Shown here: positions 1 through 14,437 of the stretch, one piece after another
How positions within the stretch are numbered: the stretch's first letter is position 1
Layout of the letters: every line of letters begins with the position of its first letter
DNA from: Rhexocercosporidium sp. MPI-PUGE-AT-0058
Taxonomy: Eukaryota > Ascomycota > Leotiomycetes > Helotiales
DNA: 64,000 bases
Direction of reading: 5' to 3'
NCBI GenBank assembly: GCA_020746875.1
Contig: JAGTJL010000006.1
Coordinates: forward strand, 2,356,001 to 2,420,000
The notes under the pieces: generated by a model
The model's input: only the letters and a program-made list of their open reading frames with translations
What the model was told of the DNA's origin: nothing
The model's database searches: none
Translations under genes and position numbers: made by a program

Positions 1-3000
1 CTAAGCGAAATATTCAGGGACACGAGGTACTTGATCAACGAATAGCGTCGGTCGCGTACTTTCATCTTTGTTTACTTTGGGTTGCGACATGCAACAAACT
101 TTTTTTTTGACGTGGTTAGGAGTGGTGAATTATCCCAGGTTAAAGGTGAAGTTGAGTTCGGGTGCAGGGTAAGAGGATGTCGCTTAGCTTTGTTGATGTA
201 CCTACGCGAGGGAGGTTGTGGCTAGAGGAATGAATCATGGAGGCCAGTGATGACTAGCATTGATTAAAACCGAAATCTCAAAGCCAAGAGAGATAATGAC
301 GGAGCGTTCAGAAAGGGATTGAGTAAGGGAGAGCAGCTCAGAACTGCTCACTGAAAGTCCGAAAGGTTGGTGGACGCATCGCAGGCAACAGCACTGAGTA
401 AGGAAGTTATAACGAAATCAGAAGAGTCATTTTTGAATCCGCTCTATTTATTATGTAGCTGATGTACCTGAGCCATCTCATTGTGATCTCAAACACTGTT
501 GGAGGAAAAGGAGTTCAGTAATTAAATAAGCCTCGCGAACAGAGGAAGCGACGTTGTCCGCAGTATTTTCAGACAGTGCATCCGGGACGACCTAGACGGC
601 CACCCTGATAGAAATCCGCAACCAAAGTCTCATTGCCATAGATCTCTGCGGACTGGCCAAAGTCAGCAGCTCAGCTCAAGTCCACCAACGAATTGGCAAC
701 CCGCAAGCTCAGAGTTAGCTCTGCTATCCACCCTCAAAATCTATCCTAATTCATTCGTGCTTGAGGCTCATTGAAAAAAGACACATCTCATTCCTCAAGT
801 GTGGGCAACACGAGACGAGATGGCGCAAAGAAAGCAAGAAACATGGCGCAATGTGGAGTGTACCCTGAGAAGATGAGAGGAAATTTAATGGAGGGGGGCG
901 GGAATCCGAGACTTTTCTTCTCGCTATGATAGATGTGACATAGATGGCTTTCTTCAAGAGGTAGAGAAGACCTTTTGCAAATGCGAAATTGAAGGCTGAG
1001 AACACAAGGGCGTTCGAAAGTCGTCGTCTGGGCAAATAGCCGACCAAGCTAATGTGAAAGACAAAGGGGGAGACGGCAAAAAAAAAAGAATAAACTGAGG
1101 ATTACAAGCGCCCACATACAGTAATATCCTGCTGAAGGGTGGAGCTACGAAGTTTCAGCTGCCACTTATCCAGCTGAACATCTCATCTTTCCGACAATGA
1201 TCGATCGATCTAGATCCGATCAAAAGCGGCCCGTACCTCATTTTGAGTTTGCATCACGCTGAAGATTCAGAGAAAAACGAGACATGGTACATAGATCGTA
1301 GAATCTTAAGACGAGTACGAGGGAATAAAAAGACAATGTCTCGAGCTATTTCGACATCCCGTGCGCCACCAGGTCTCATGTCGCTTCGATGAACGCTAGA
1401 ACATGAATAGGTGGGTTGCCAGATTCTGGCGCTGGGATTCGCTCCGTATAGAGAGCGAGCTGATGGGGTGGGTTTCGCTCTTGAATGGCTTGATTGCCAA
1501 GATTGGGGGACGGGGGGATCGTGGAAGGCTTAAGTCGGGATAGTTATGTTGAGAATGAAAAGAGCACAAGCCCAAAGCTTAACGCCATGAGGCTGCTCGT
1601 GGGTGAGTTGAATGAGTTCGCGATGTAGGTACAGAATGAAATACAGTGCGTTGAACCTCCTCCGTCGTACTTTGTGTATCCACGCACGTTTCATATCGCG
1701 TGGGAACGTTGATGCTTGCATTCTCGCCGTCACTCCAGTGGCAAGATCGAAGAGATCGACATATCGGAGACGATCGTAAACTTTAACTTGATCTCATCTG
1801 ACCGGACCGTAAATGTAAGACAGCGTCAGCATTGACCGACGGCCTGCGAAGGGGACGGGAAGTCTGAAATGCAGACGAAGACGAAGTGCAAGGACTCCGA
1901 CTCGTTGGGACCTTTTTCAACTCGCCTACTGCACTGCAACCTCCCAATCAAAGCCCATTCAACAAGGACGCTTGACCTTTGCATCATATCAGATCCCAAG
2001 ATAGTGGACCGGCCGTTTGTAGTCAGCAGTACGATACAAGGATAGGAATACGATTGTCTCTGCGCCCTAGGTTCTTTTGGTGATTTTGACCGAGACGGTG
2101 GACGAGGAAAACAGGGAAGTCAGTCTGGTCACATTTTACCCTTTGCTGGTGGCGGCGCTGGGCTTTCACGTGGTGGTTTTGAGAGGGGGGTGGGGTGATA
2201 ACTTCGTCGCGCGGGTGGGCATTAGGGCTGGGAAAAAGTAAAGGAGGAGACGTTTGTACGACGGGGCGCTTGAGGCATTGAGAGGTGGAGAAATGAAGCG
2301 CTGTGTTTTGATTGATGTAGAGACGCTGAGGATGCAAAACGCGAGCGAATAGGAGTCGGTGGCACTGTTTATGAGGGAAAAAGCAAAAGTACTGTCTTAG
2401 GTGTCTAAAGGTACGAAATGTGATAGCATGAGATGAGATAGCATCGCCTTTGGCGGTGTGAACGGCGAAAACATATTACGAGATTGACGATGCGTAAAGA
2501 CTAAGCCGCACATATATTGATGTGGAGTACAGTGATGAGGAATCAGGGCTTCCCCTTTGGGATAGGACTTGATCCTCGCTTCCGATCAGCGCAAGGAAAA
2601 GAAATTTATATGGACCATGTAAAGTACATCAAATCTAACATAAATAGGAAATGCGTGACGAAGAAAGCCGTTTGAGCGCCCGTACAAAAGTAAACCTCAT
2701 TGAAGTAAATCTCCGATTTCACACATAGCTTCCACAGGAGCACTAGCGGACCACCCCCGAGAGGTATCACGCCCACGACGGCCCGAGACGAAAACACCAC
2801 TCGGTGATTGTAAGATCGCGAACAGTTGTCTCAGTTCCCGGCAGATAGATATCACAAGCACATTAAACCACATGTAAAGCGATCTGATCTAAGGTCAGGT
2901 CCTTGATATGGCACGGAACGAGCCAGCGCGAAGGGAAATGTGCCGGTCCAAACGAGACGAAAAAGCAAATATACAGAGGAAACTAGTGACAGAGGCGTTG

Positions 3001-6000
3001 AAGAAGGGAAAGATTTGCCCAGAGGCGTTACACAGGGTCGTGGAATCCACGCTGTCTTTGGTCATCGCGGGTTCTGCACATGATCAATAACGCATGCTGA
3101 GGCTGTGAGGCTTGAGACCTGTCATTTGTGATGATGGCATGGCTTGTGTATTTTCGAGAAAAGAGGCGAAGAGAGGAGCTTGGCAAAGGGACTGGAGATT
3201 CACTAATCCGAGCTTGTTCAACTGGTGTTGTACAGGGCTGTGAGAAGCACACACAGAAATGCCAATACTGTCATACTGGCTTTGCGAGAACGTGAGAGCA
3301 GCCCAGGCAAAGGAAACCTGTCTCCTCGCGTTGCACGACAGAAGTACGGAACTGGTTTCGTTTCGAAACCTCGATCCTGGTACGTCATCTTAAACAGTTT
3401 CTCCTTTACCCTGCGAACTCCGTGCTCTCGGATACCTGGATAGAGCAATGAGTGGGCGACACTCGATGTCATGCTTGTCTATAGCCGATGCTATCCTGCA
3501 ATTTTGTGTACCCATCCAAGCGTTGCTGATCAACCGAAAGATCGAAGGACCAAAGACGACCGTGACCTGGTCACTAACCCATTTCCCCTGCCCTGTAGAG
3601 CGATGCTCATTGCTCATGCTGGTCTGGCATGGCATGGTGGCAGCGGCACGGTCCTTGGGCGCTCATGCTTTCAGCTCAGATCGTGTAGAATGATTGGGTA
3701 TCAATGGCTCCAGGCGTCTTATCCCTACCGAAACAGTGATAACTGCATCGGAATATATTATTCGTGGGCCCCTCCGAGTGGGCGCGGGCGGTGCAAGGGA
3801 TGATGCCTATCTTGGTAAGATATTGCTCATCCGTATCGCTTGCGCTGTGAGTGGTTGCTGCGAGCTTCTTTATGTTTCACCGAGGTGGTATATTGCCCAG
3901 GAGCATCGAAAACCAGCCAGGTCAAGGGCGAAGTGTGGTGGGTAGGAACGAGATGGACGAGATGATGTTTTGATGGGGGGTGGGTGAGATCGCCAGATCG
4001 ATTGTTTATTGCTTTAATTTGGAGATGGGAGATCTGTATCTAGATTGAGGTGCCCCACAGTGGGGTGTTCAAGGACAACATGAGCCAGCTTTCAAAGAGG
4101 ACTGGGAGCAGATGGCCGTGGGGCCTTGATGTGGAGAAGAATTTTGTTTGACTTCGCAGGTCATGCTTTCGATATCCGCTTTTGGAATTTGTTTTGGGTT
4201 TTAGGCTTCAAATCGGGGCTGAATCAAAGCTAGAAATGGCATACTAGTGGTTGGATAAACTTGCTGAGGAATTGGGAGTCTGAACACTTGTCACAAACAG
4301 TGGCGAAGGAAAAGCCCATTGTCAATTCTCTTCGGAAAGAAGGAAGGGACTGTGCGGCGAAGTCGTCGTACAAATAAGATCAAAATTCAAGGAAGAGGCG
4401 AAAGGGAGCAGCGAACTTGCAGCCGTTGCAGGAAGAACGTTCCGGAATGACAAGAGGTTTGGCACTCGTAGCACAAGCACCTATGCATGTACCTATGCGA
4501 TGATGTTTCCGTTGGATCTGAGATTACCCCTTACGATGATCTATGATGCCGATGCGAAATATACACCAGGAGAGGTATAAAGGACCAGGAGCAAGTCGAT
4601 CAAACAGTGGGAACTCCTCAAAAAGGGATGCGAGGGTGTGAGATGATGCAAGCTATTCTAAACCCTGGGGGCTCTGCTGACGATCCTGAGATCGGTTTGG
4701 GGTACTGGACAAGGGCTTTTTGGAGGACTTGACAAATGCAACGTCAAATAGGAAGCAGCATGCACATCGTTGCTGGATCTGGTGCTTTTATCGAGATCAA
4801 AGGCTAAAAGGGTGCTGCTGTTGCTGTTCTTGGAAGTGAAAAATGATACTTTCGAAAAAGACGTTGCTTTCCGCTACCGGTAGCCTTGACAGATAACGTC
4901 GTCGCATGTAATTGTGGTCTCGTGGACGGCAGTTAGGATCTTGCTTGTTGTAGATTCTGGGCTTGCGTTTAGTGTGCCCAAATGAGGACTCTGGGTTTGT
5001 GGAGAAGACTGTCCAGATCAGACCGAACCTGAGGGAGAGATGGCAGGCTTGACCTTGCGCGGTTGTAGGGTGGTACTATGCTGTAGGAGAGAACGACACA
5101 CCTTGTTGTGATCGAGTTGACAGGACAGGGCCGAGCAACTTCGCTTGCACATTCCGGAAGCCGGGAGCATCATTGCGCGACCATAAATACAGGGGATGAA
5201 TCTTCAGGTGTACTCGGTAGAGATTTGCGGCCGAGGTGCATCTGTGATGCTGAGGTGGGCTCTGCGGATGGATACATTGGGGCGAGCTTATGGGTCTTGG
5301 AGATTCAGCAGAATTGGGATAGCCAGTCAGCTGGTGCTGAGATGTGTTCGTGACTTATTTCAAGACGCTTGCTGTCCAATGTCACTTCCTTAATTAGTAC
5401 AGCACTAACTTTGTAGTGGAGAGATCAAGCACGAGCAGAAGCAGGAGCATGAGCAGGAGTATCCTGACCTGCCAGCTTCGCAACCGCTCTGTTCATCTGG
5501 ACCGCGCGCGGCATAGTTCGAACCTGCTTCTGCATCTGCTCAGCTCAGCGCTGCATGTCAACTTCCTGGCCGGGAAGGTTAATGCCCCTTCCGAGCAAGT
5601 AACAAGGCGTACCGAGTAGAAGGTTCTACGGCGGAAATCAGCTCCATTCGTGATGAAATCTCAAGGATCGTAATAGCATTTCCTGGTCGAGCTGTGCCCC
5701 CCGGTAATAACCTCATTGTTTCCGCATTTGCCGTGCCTCTTGTCTTTGTTTGGAAAGCAGGGGAGGAGAAGCCTTGGGTTGGAACCTGAAGCGAGAAGGC
5801 CTTCTTTCAGACTTGGATCATGGAGACGGGGATCAGGGTTCTAATATGCATACGATCGAGCGATGAAACGCTTCCGTTGGAGTGGTTGATGGAGACATGG
5901 GTAGGCACGCCGCCTGCACGCGAGGGGATGGATGGATGGTGGTACAGAGCAGGCCAGCCACGATTATGAAGTGAGGTGAGAAACATTCGGAGGGTTTTGA

Positions 6001-6200
6001 GAGGCGGCCAATTATCTTTGCCCGCGGGTACTTCATTCGATAAGTCTGAGATGAGACATTTGCTGGCAAGCACGTTGTTGGCTTCTATGCGAGTATGTAA
6101 CTGGACCTACAACTCCGAGCTGAGGTCGAGTGACTTGAAGACTGTTGGCCTGGGTGGGCTATGGCGGTGGGTGTGCCGTGCCGGACCGGCATCTGTTCCA
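1..6200. other. Gene-free stretch, left part
   Basis: I find no open frame here that looks like protein, no convincing splice-site chain and no tRNA or rRNA. The open frames are short, overlap on both strands and have no family resemblance. The DNA is of ordinary mixed composition. It may hold non-coding transcripts or the distal control region of the GATA-factor gene that starts at 15,826, but nothing in the sequence proves this. Confidence 0.55.
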
Positions 6201-9200
6201 CGCACACATGCATGCATGTACTGTACAGGACTCTACAGTATGCAATGCAGGATGTGAGGATATCTATCTCTCTTAGCTAGCGTTGCAGCACGGAGCATCT
6301 GAGATCGTACGATTCTAGCCCGCTAGGCTGGGGTATACCTGGTCTGGACGGCTAAGGGGTGTCCATGGCTGAGATCTTCGCGCGAGGCTAATGCTATGGA
6401 GATCTTATCTGATATTGGAACATTATTTGACCACAAATTTACTCGGTTTATCTCGAAGCGCTGCAGGAACAGGAAAACTCTTTTCTTCTCGAGTCCGAGT
6501 TGGCTTTTGCCGCTTGTTGGCAATAGCATGTGGCCACAGGGTTGGTACGATAGCCCGAGGATTCTGCATACCCAAAAGGAGTTGGTTGATGGATGAGAAA
6601 CCAACATCTCGGAAGAATTGACGGATATCCTAGCCGGTATCAGTAAGTTATCTAGCCAGCCCTAAATCTCCGTCGGCCGGCAAGCAAGGGGACCGTGACC
6701 GAGGGCGGAACGGGAATAATCGACCAGCAAAACAGAGTTTTGGCTAAGAACTCTATCGAAAGATTCATTAATCGTCATCTGGCTCCCCGCGGCCTCCGCG
6801 TTCCAGCGATTTGGCAGTTCGGATTGGCGTCGGAGTGGTCTGGATGAGGTGTCGTTGTCCGCGTCTGGGAATGAAGTGAAACTCCCTCTTCGATGCGTGG
6901 TGTTGATATATCGCATTGAGAGTTGTGATGCTTGGATCTTCACTCTAATTGTGATGCTTGGAGCTTGAAGGGTTGATGCTTGAAACTAACTTTGTTAATC
7001 AGTGAGTGACATCAGATGAGATGAGACGGTTCGTTTCGGTCGTCTTGATGGATTGACCTCGTTGTCTCGACCTTAGCATGAACCATTCACTTAGCGCGAC
7101 ATTCATCCTCCTAGTAAAAATGTTAAATGAGACGTCAACGTCTTTCATCGTTCTCAACACCTCAACACCTCAACACCTCCTCCCCTAAGCTCTAACAGAT
7201 CGCTACCGCATCAACTCTCAATTATAACCCCCCCAAAACGCATATACCCCCACGCATCCACCCCCAAGGAAGTCTCATCTCGATCAGGAACCACAATAAT
7301 CAAAGCAATCGGCGATCGCATATCCAGGTGCCTTAGTCCGTAGTCCAACGAACGCATACGTGTACGGAAACAATCTCTAGAACAGGAAGTCTGCGCCGTG
7401 GTGAGATCATGTAGTACGATCTGGATCTAAAATCGTATGACTTAAGGTCAAGGGAGCCCTAGATCGTGCCGTAAGTAGACCATGAGATGCTCTCCTTACC
7501 TAGCGCAAATCAGGGTACCTCCTTTGGTAAGTGATTAACTGTTCTGAGATGTGGGTGTGAACGTGATCCTGTTGTGGAAGTGAAGTGGAGTTTTTCGATG
7601 GAATTGCGAACTCTGGAGGGCGAGGAACCGCAGGGTGGATCCTGGGATGTCGCGTGGTGTGGCTCTGGCTCTGACAGCTGCGGGTGGAGGTTGGGCGTGC
7701 GAGGCGACGGCTGGCTGCTTGGTTGTGCTGTGCTTGGATGTGCTTGGATGTGCTTTGTTGGCGGGGTGGTTTATGACAACCAGGGAGGAGCTGGTTGTAA
7801 ATTTACATGGTACTTAACTTTTTCTTCTTCTCCATAATTACCCTGTTCCTTCTAGCTGTGGTAAAATGTTCACAGCTCTGTACCCGAGGCAAATTCTCTT
7901 GAATTCAATTTTCGGTATGCCGTCGACTGTATGCATGGTGGGAGAGATGGATGGATAGCTGCAGCATTCCATTCCATCACACTCCCGTATTTTTTCTCTT
8001 CCGTCAAGTGACTGACAGCGGCAGAGCGCAGAGCTCGTACGCTGTGAGATTGTACTGTATGGGCGTTGTCATTCTAGGTGGTTTCATTTAATGAATTGGC
8101 AGCTTAAGTTAATTTTAGGCGTGCATGCATCTCTAGATTTTATTCATGCGGGACCAGATCATGCGGGTTTCCAACGTTGGCACCCGCCTGGATTATGTAC
8201 GAGGAATAAGTAGTACAAGGAATCGATCGATATTTTACTGGGGCATTTCTGGTGGGGTTCTGGTACTTCCTCCAGATCAAGATCATCTGCAATTGAAGCA
8301 ATCTGGAGGATGTGGGCATCTAGGCAAAGAAACCCTAAGGAACTGAACCGTTGCGTCGGCCGCCAGAAAGTACTGATTAAGGAAGGGTACGAGATCTCCT
8401 CACAGGCATGTAGGAAACCCTAAACCAGTCCAGCCTAAACCAAACAATCCCATTCTTCCAACCCACCATACACCGCAAAGCCAGGAACGGGAAGCCAGTG
8501 GATGCGCGAGATCTCGATAAAAGACGGGTCGCCTATAGATATTCCCGACCCGAGACATGCAATGCAATGTACAGTATAGTCAGACCACTCTAGACCGGCT
8601 GCTTACTTGCATTTGCAGTATCTATAGTAGGTACAGTATCTCCTGCCATCCTATGAAATGTATTCCCTACTGTAGAGCGAAGGAATGAAGAAGCGAAGAT
8701 GGAAGTCTAGCGAATGAAAGAGGGGAGCTCGTACACTGTCTGACAGAGGGATTGGAATACCTCCACCGAGATGCTCGTACAGTCGCGCACGCTCTGTGAC
8801 TACCGAACGGATGGGGGATAAACTACCGCTCCGATTACAGACGTGAGTGAGGAAGGAAGGAAGTAAAGCGAATCCAGGGCGCTGGGAACCATATCAGAGA
8901 GTGATCAAAACCCGTACAGTACGTATGTGGAGAACCGTTGAGCCGTTGAGCCGTTGAAGTGATTTATCACATCCCTTCCTTCCTTCCCATTCATTAGCCC
9001 TGTGAGTAACAGAAAACCCCCCCTCCCCTACTCGATCAAGTACGCCGTAACACCCTTCTAGAAAGAAAAAAGGGTTTGAAACTGACGATCTCCCTGAGGG
9101 TTACATCCGGAGCGGAGCCCCAAACATCAACCAAAGAACGGTACTGTACGGTAAGGTAAACGGGAAATTCGGGTCCATAGTTTAGTTTAGTTTAGTGCAT

Positions 9201-12200
9201 GTATTATATGGGGGGTGACATCCCTTGGTCCTGTACTGTACTGTACTGTACACTGCGAATGAAACGAAACGGAAACGGAAACAAAAGTGGAGTGATGGGT
9301 GATGGGTGATGGGGTGTCCTCCCCACCTGTCAGATGAGGAGGGAGACCGATGTGACCCTGTTACTGTACTCTGTGCTAGGTTTGGAAGTGGATGGGTGGA
9401 TGGATGATCTGAGGAAGATCTGAGATGGGAATGCAATTAGTTATTGCGGTTAATTAAGCTGTAATCTGTGGTGTTGAGCTGGGAATTCTGTGGAGTGGTA
9501 GGATGGTCATCGTTATTTTGAGATGTCTACGCGATTGTTGATCAGGAAGAGAGCGAGGGATAAAGAGAGAGGGTAGTATTGCTCGTCATTACTGTACAAC
9601 CGTACACCTATTACATAACTAGCATTGACCCTTTCTTCTCAACCTATACACACGCACTTTTGAACGGTATTGGTATTTACTCTAGTAGTCCTTCCCGTGA
9701 TCAGGGCTGTAAGTTCACGAACTAACGAATCTTTGAATCCCAGAGAGCTGGTAAGCGATACGGCACCTACACAACACAACACCAATACAATACAATACAA
9801 TACAATACAGCAATACGCAGAGATTTCCCGTGCGACTTGACGAGATGTGACGGATGACCGACGAACCATAGTAGACTACAAACGAGCTCCGTTCGCGTAT
9901 TCTTGACAAATTCGAGCAGCCAGCCCCAGAACCAGGCGGCCAGGCTCGCTAGCTAAAACTAGACTTCTCGCTAATTATTCTCTCAATACAGTACGAATAC
10001 AATAGAGACTAAAGACCCTACAGTACTGTACAGTACAGGAAGTAGATAGTGGCGTTCCCTATCCGGCTACCTTCTTTTCTTTTTCCGACTTCTGCTTCCG
10101 TTTTCTGCTGGAAGGTGAGGGTAGAGGGAAGGTTTGGCCGAGTCTAGGTCGTGGTCATGGTCGTGGTCGTGGCGTTGTGGAACCTCGCTTCGAATGGTGT
10201 ATGTACCTCATCTTATGGGAGGAGGCTTTCAGGTGTGGGCGTGGGTGTGGGTATTGTGGGGGGAAGGATCTGGCTAGTTTACTTGTCTGCTTTGGGGGTT
10301 TTTGGCTTTTTAAGCCTTTTGAGCCTTTTCAAAGCAGGGGAGTGGGAGAGTGGGAGAGAAGGGGTTGGGAGGGGTTGAGATTTGGAGGGTTTAGAAACTT
10401 GGGGATGAAGTGATCTATGGTGGACGAGTGACTTGGTGGGAAGTTACTAGAGTTTTGTAGATCTGGGAGGAGGAAAGATTGGAGATATACCTCGGGACTA
10501 CTCACTGTGTTGGAACGAGATACAGCGAGATGCAGATGCAGATGCAGATGCAGCACTACTAGAACTGTGGATTGTGACCCTGAGATGCAGAGGGAGATGC
10601 AGATGCTGTGGAGTCCAGAATAGGTTTGTTGGTAGGACAGTACGGTGGGGTACAGTATCGCGGCCGCCTGCTGTGCGTCTCTGACTCGGTCATGCTTGCT
10701 TTCTACAGTACATTGCCTGTTACCAGGTCTATCTACCAGTAGGTAGGCCTGGCTTGTCTAGTTGATGATGATATGATTATGCTGTGCCTTACTAGGTTGA
10801 GCTGGCATACCTTACTGCTGTACAACAGGACAGGAAAGGATATCAAGCGACTAGGCTACACCAATGTTATGATACTTCGAGCGAGCCCCCTTACCTGGGT
10901 ATGATTTGATTTGATTTGACTTGAACGAAGGCATGGCCATCAGTCGTCGGACCTTGGGAGCGGAAAGGGAGATACGAGGAAGTACGGAACGAGTATGGTA
11001 AGATAGATACTGTAGATATGATCATGACGATGCGATGCAATGTGGCGTGCCCGGCTGTCTATACTGTAGCTGGGCTCGTGATGCGAGGAGGATTTGTGTC
11101 TTTGGAAGTTTGAGGATTTGAGAATGTGATGAAGCATGGAGTAGAACGAGGCAGTGCATTTTGGGAAAGGCTCTTGCGACCTTACGGTTGAAAACCTGTT
11201 TCTGAGTACTGAAATTCTCCGCAGAGAAGAGGAGACTGTTGCAAGGGCTTGCAGAGAAGTACATTGGGCAAGATAATCGCATGGCATGTGTTTAGTTTGT
11301 TGAAGCGAAAGCTGAGGATTTTGTTGATCAAACAGAGAACAGACAACGGAAAGAATGAGTGTGAGTGTGTGACTTGGTACGAAGGGAGTATCCACACACC
11401 GATTCCCAGGTCAGTTCTACAGATCTCTGTACGGAGAGAAAGGACAAGGGATAGAACAGGGATGCGCAGGGTCAGGAGTGCCGGAGATCTCGGTCGGGAA
11501 AGATGGAGATCTGGGAGAAGGGGGAGGGAGTGAGAAGACAGATTTGGGTGGGAGGTAGATCTGATGGGTTCATGTACACCACGGAGAATGCGTCTGCATT
11601 GGGGTGACAACCGAACATGCCCCCGACGATTGTGTGCTGTTTGACAGGTGCGGAGAGAAAGGTGCAGATGCGAGACGAGTATTCAAGTTGCAGAATTGAC
11701 CGGGGGGAGTTGCATTTGATAGGTTTTATGGAATGCATTTCGATGTTTCTCGCAACGGGTAGAGCAGTAGCAGACAGAGCAGGGCAGGACAGGAGAAGAT
11801 GAAGAGTGCGGATTGACTTTTGAAACAAGATCCTTCCAAGAAAATAAATTTATGCTGTCAATAGGAGGTACTCAAAGTTTTGTCATTGCTGGTTGATGCC
11901 AGGTCGTGGGTTTATTTAATCATAGATTCCAAAGTTGACGTGGCAAAGCAGAGCCAAAGTCGTGCATTCATTCAGACGTTGAAATCTGACAGGCCTGGCC
12001 TGGCGTGGCCGGCTGGCTGAAAGCTAGCTTCAAGAACGTCTAGCTCGGTTAGGACACTAAAACAAAGTTTCGATGTGAGTGAGAGGAACTACCTCCATGG
12101 ATCGGGGGCTTATCTGCAGTGGAGTGGCTTCTGTCCTGAAGGCGTTGCTAACGATGGCTGCTAGCCAGAAATAGTTTAGGGGGTGACCACTAGCGGTACA

Positions 12201-12600
12201 GCAGGGGTACAAATAGGGCAAGCACGATCCATCCATCGCTTCGATCGTCCTTCCGCAAGCTCTGTCTGCTGGGCCCCCGCCCCGCCCCGCCCTACCTGCG
12301 GTGTAGATACTAGTACTAGTACTAGTACTAGGACTAGGACGTACAAGTAGTAGTGCTGCAGCTGTGGTAGCCTGCCCTTGCCCGGCCGTACCGAACAGTC
12401 ACGTACTCTGGGCCAGGCGACGGTCACCCAACCAGCCTCTCTAGCGCTAGTCATGTCGAGGAGAGAAATGATGTTCGCATGGGGAGAATTAGATATTCCG
12501 AAGCCCGGTACTGTGCGTACTCAGCTCCTGCCCCTGGATGCTGTTGATGTTCGTATCTGTAAGTACGTAGGCATACGGGAACTAGGTCTTGGCTAGGCTA
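6201..12600. other. Microsatellite-rich gene-free stretch
   Basis: No gene is supportable here. The stretch carries many different short tandem repeats: CAACACCT units near 7157, TTTAG near 9180, CAATA near 9783-9809, TGCAGA near 10531-10552 and TACTAG near 12308-12331. Open frames in this part come from low-complexity DNA; several are only long because stops are rare in the repeat unit. Confidence 0.6.
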
Positions 12601-14437
12601 GGTTGACTTTCTCTAGGCTTTTTGTTTTTGCTTTGGTTTTTCGTCGCTCTTCTCTCTTTGCAACAGATACATTTCTCTCTTCCTTTCCAGCAACGACATC
12701 CACATCATCCACATCATCATCCACCATCCACAGCCAAAAACCACATCCAGGCCCAAGCTTCAACCCCTGACCGACCACCCATACCCCCCCTTCCCCTGTC
12801 CCCCTTCACATTCTTCCCTCTCTGGGTTAAAGTTGTTCGGGAAAAGCTCAGCACATCCCCTGTCCTGGTCCGATCACCGCCCGCCCCCCTTGTCCATCCC
12901 ACCAAGGACCCACCCACACCATTCTTTGCCTACTTGACTTGTACGAAGCTTACTCCTCCTCCGTACCTCACCTACCTCACCTCACCTCACCAACCCTGTT
13001 TATACCCTGGCCCATGCCATCGAATCTCCAAATTCCAACGCCCTAGGGCGTGCTGCTGCTGCGACAAGACAGGACAGGACAGGACAGGACAGGAGCGACA
13101 GCGCGCGCGGCAGCGGCTTCTCAGTTGCGATAGATGAGATCAGATCCAGAGATTGATTTCAGAGGGGCGAGGGAGATGATGCATGTACTTTCGTACTTAC
13201 AGTACCTATGCAGACTGGACTGATACTTAGATGGGTTAGGCTGGGTTGTGTTGTTGGCTACTTGCTTCACTATACGGAGGATAATTATTGTCAGGACTTG
13301 ATGAAGTTGGTTGGTAGTGGATACGAAGGGAAAAGGAAGAAGGTGTAAATTTTGTCTTGAGATGAACGAGGGTTGAGATGGCATGCTGTTTTTCTTTTCT
13401 TTTTCTTCTTCATTTTTCCTTCTGTTCAGCCTTGATGGATAGATACAGCTAACGGGGATTGGAGTTGCTTCTTCTCACTATACTTACTCACTCACTTAGA
13501 GCCGTGGTTTCAAACCTTTCATAAGGGGGCCAGACTTAACTACTTTTGTCTACGGCAACGTTGGATTTCGTCCATTTCTGTCTCGTCAAATCAATCAGTC
13601 AATCCTTCCACGTCTTCTTTTCTTGTCATCGCCCTTCCGCTTCCCCCTTCCGAGCAGCCTTCCTCCAACCTCCAACATCACTCAGAACCTCAGAAGTCCG
13701 AGCCGTGCGCTCGCTTGGTCTTGCTCGGCCTTGCGATCCCACCCTTCGCCTGCCTTCGCCTCCCTTTCCCCTCCCCTCTCAATCTGCATTTGCATCGAAT
13801 CGTCCTACTTTACCTTTTCCCTACGATACCTCCCCTCCCCTCCCATCCTCCCCTACCCCTACCCCCCTACGCAAACTCACTCCTCCCCTTCCACTCACTT
13901 CCCCCTGCGGTGCCCATGTTCATGTCCATCTCTATCTCCATACATCTGCCTGTCCCCACCCACCCATCCATCCATGCCTTCCACCCATGCTTTCCACCCA
14001 TGTTGCGTGCGTCCCACTCATACTCATGCTCATGTTCATGCCCCCCCCTCCCAAATGGCCACAAACCCACAATCATCTACCTACCCCAGTCATGCAGACC
14101 CACATATCGTGTAGTGCAGTTCACTCACTCACTCACTCACTCACTCACTTCCATTCAGTCCGTCCATCGGCCAGGACGAACCTTGCTTTTCTCCCCGTCA
14201 GTAGTGACTAGAAGTAAGTAAGTAGGTGGTGAGTCGTAGTAGTATTATTATTATTAGTCGTAGGAGTCGTAGTAGAGGAGTAGTGGTATGCTAGCGACCT
14301 AATTTATGGCAGTCCGTCCCACAAACTCGTGCTCGTGCAAACCATCCATCCCATCTTCAATCATAGGCATCGACAGCTTTGAATCGATCAGGTTTCCTTT
14401 CTGTCTATCGTCAAATACTACTTAATACTGTACTGTA
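6219..14437. repeat. Dispersed TACTGTA/TACAGTA heptamer cluster
   Basis: The heptamer TACTGTA or its complement TACAGTA recurs about twenty times. Copies start near 6219, 6234, 8053, 8570, 8632, 8668, 8915, 9142, 9362, 9590, 9987, 10651, 10704, 11008, 11062 and 13198. Overlapping runs lie at 9234-9251, 10019-10037 and 14426-14437. At equal base frequencies about one copy would be expected in 8 kb when both orientations are counted. Function is unknown; it could be a binding site, a replication-slippage product or the remains of a repeat family. Confidence 0.7.

Noticed and set aside
10940..11610. Minus-strand frames of 142-151 codons
   Set aside because: Overlapping frames with no family resemblance, probably chance.
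12622..13137. 171-codon plus-strand frame
   Set aside because: Same pyrimidine-rich composition effect; no ATG context or domain support.
13546..14221. Three long overlapping plus-strand open frames (163-221 codons)
   Set aside because: They overlap in all three frames within C+T-rich DNA, where stops are rare. The products are Pro/Ser/His low-complexity with no splice or family support.
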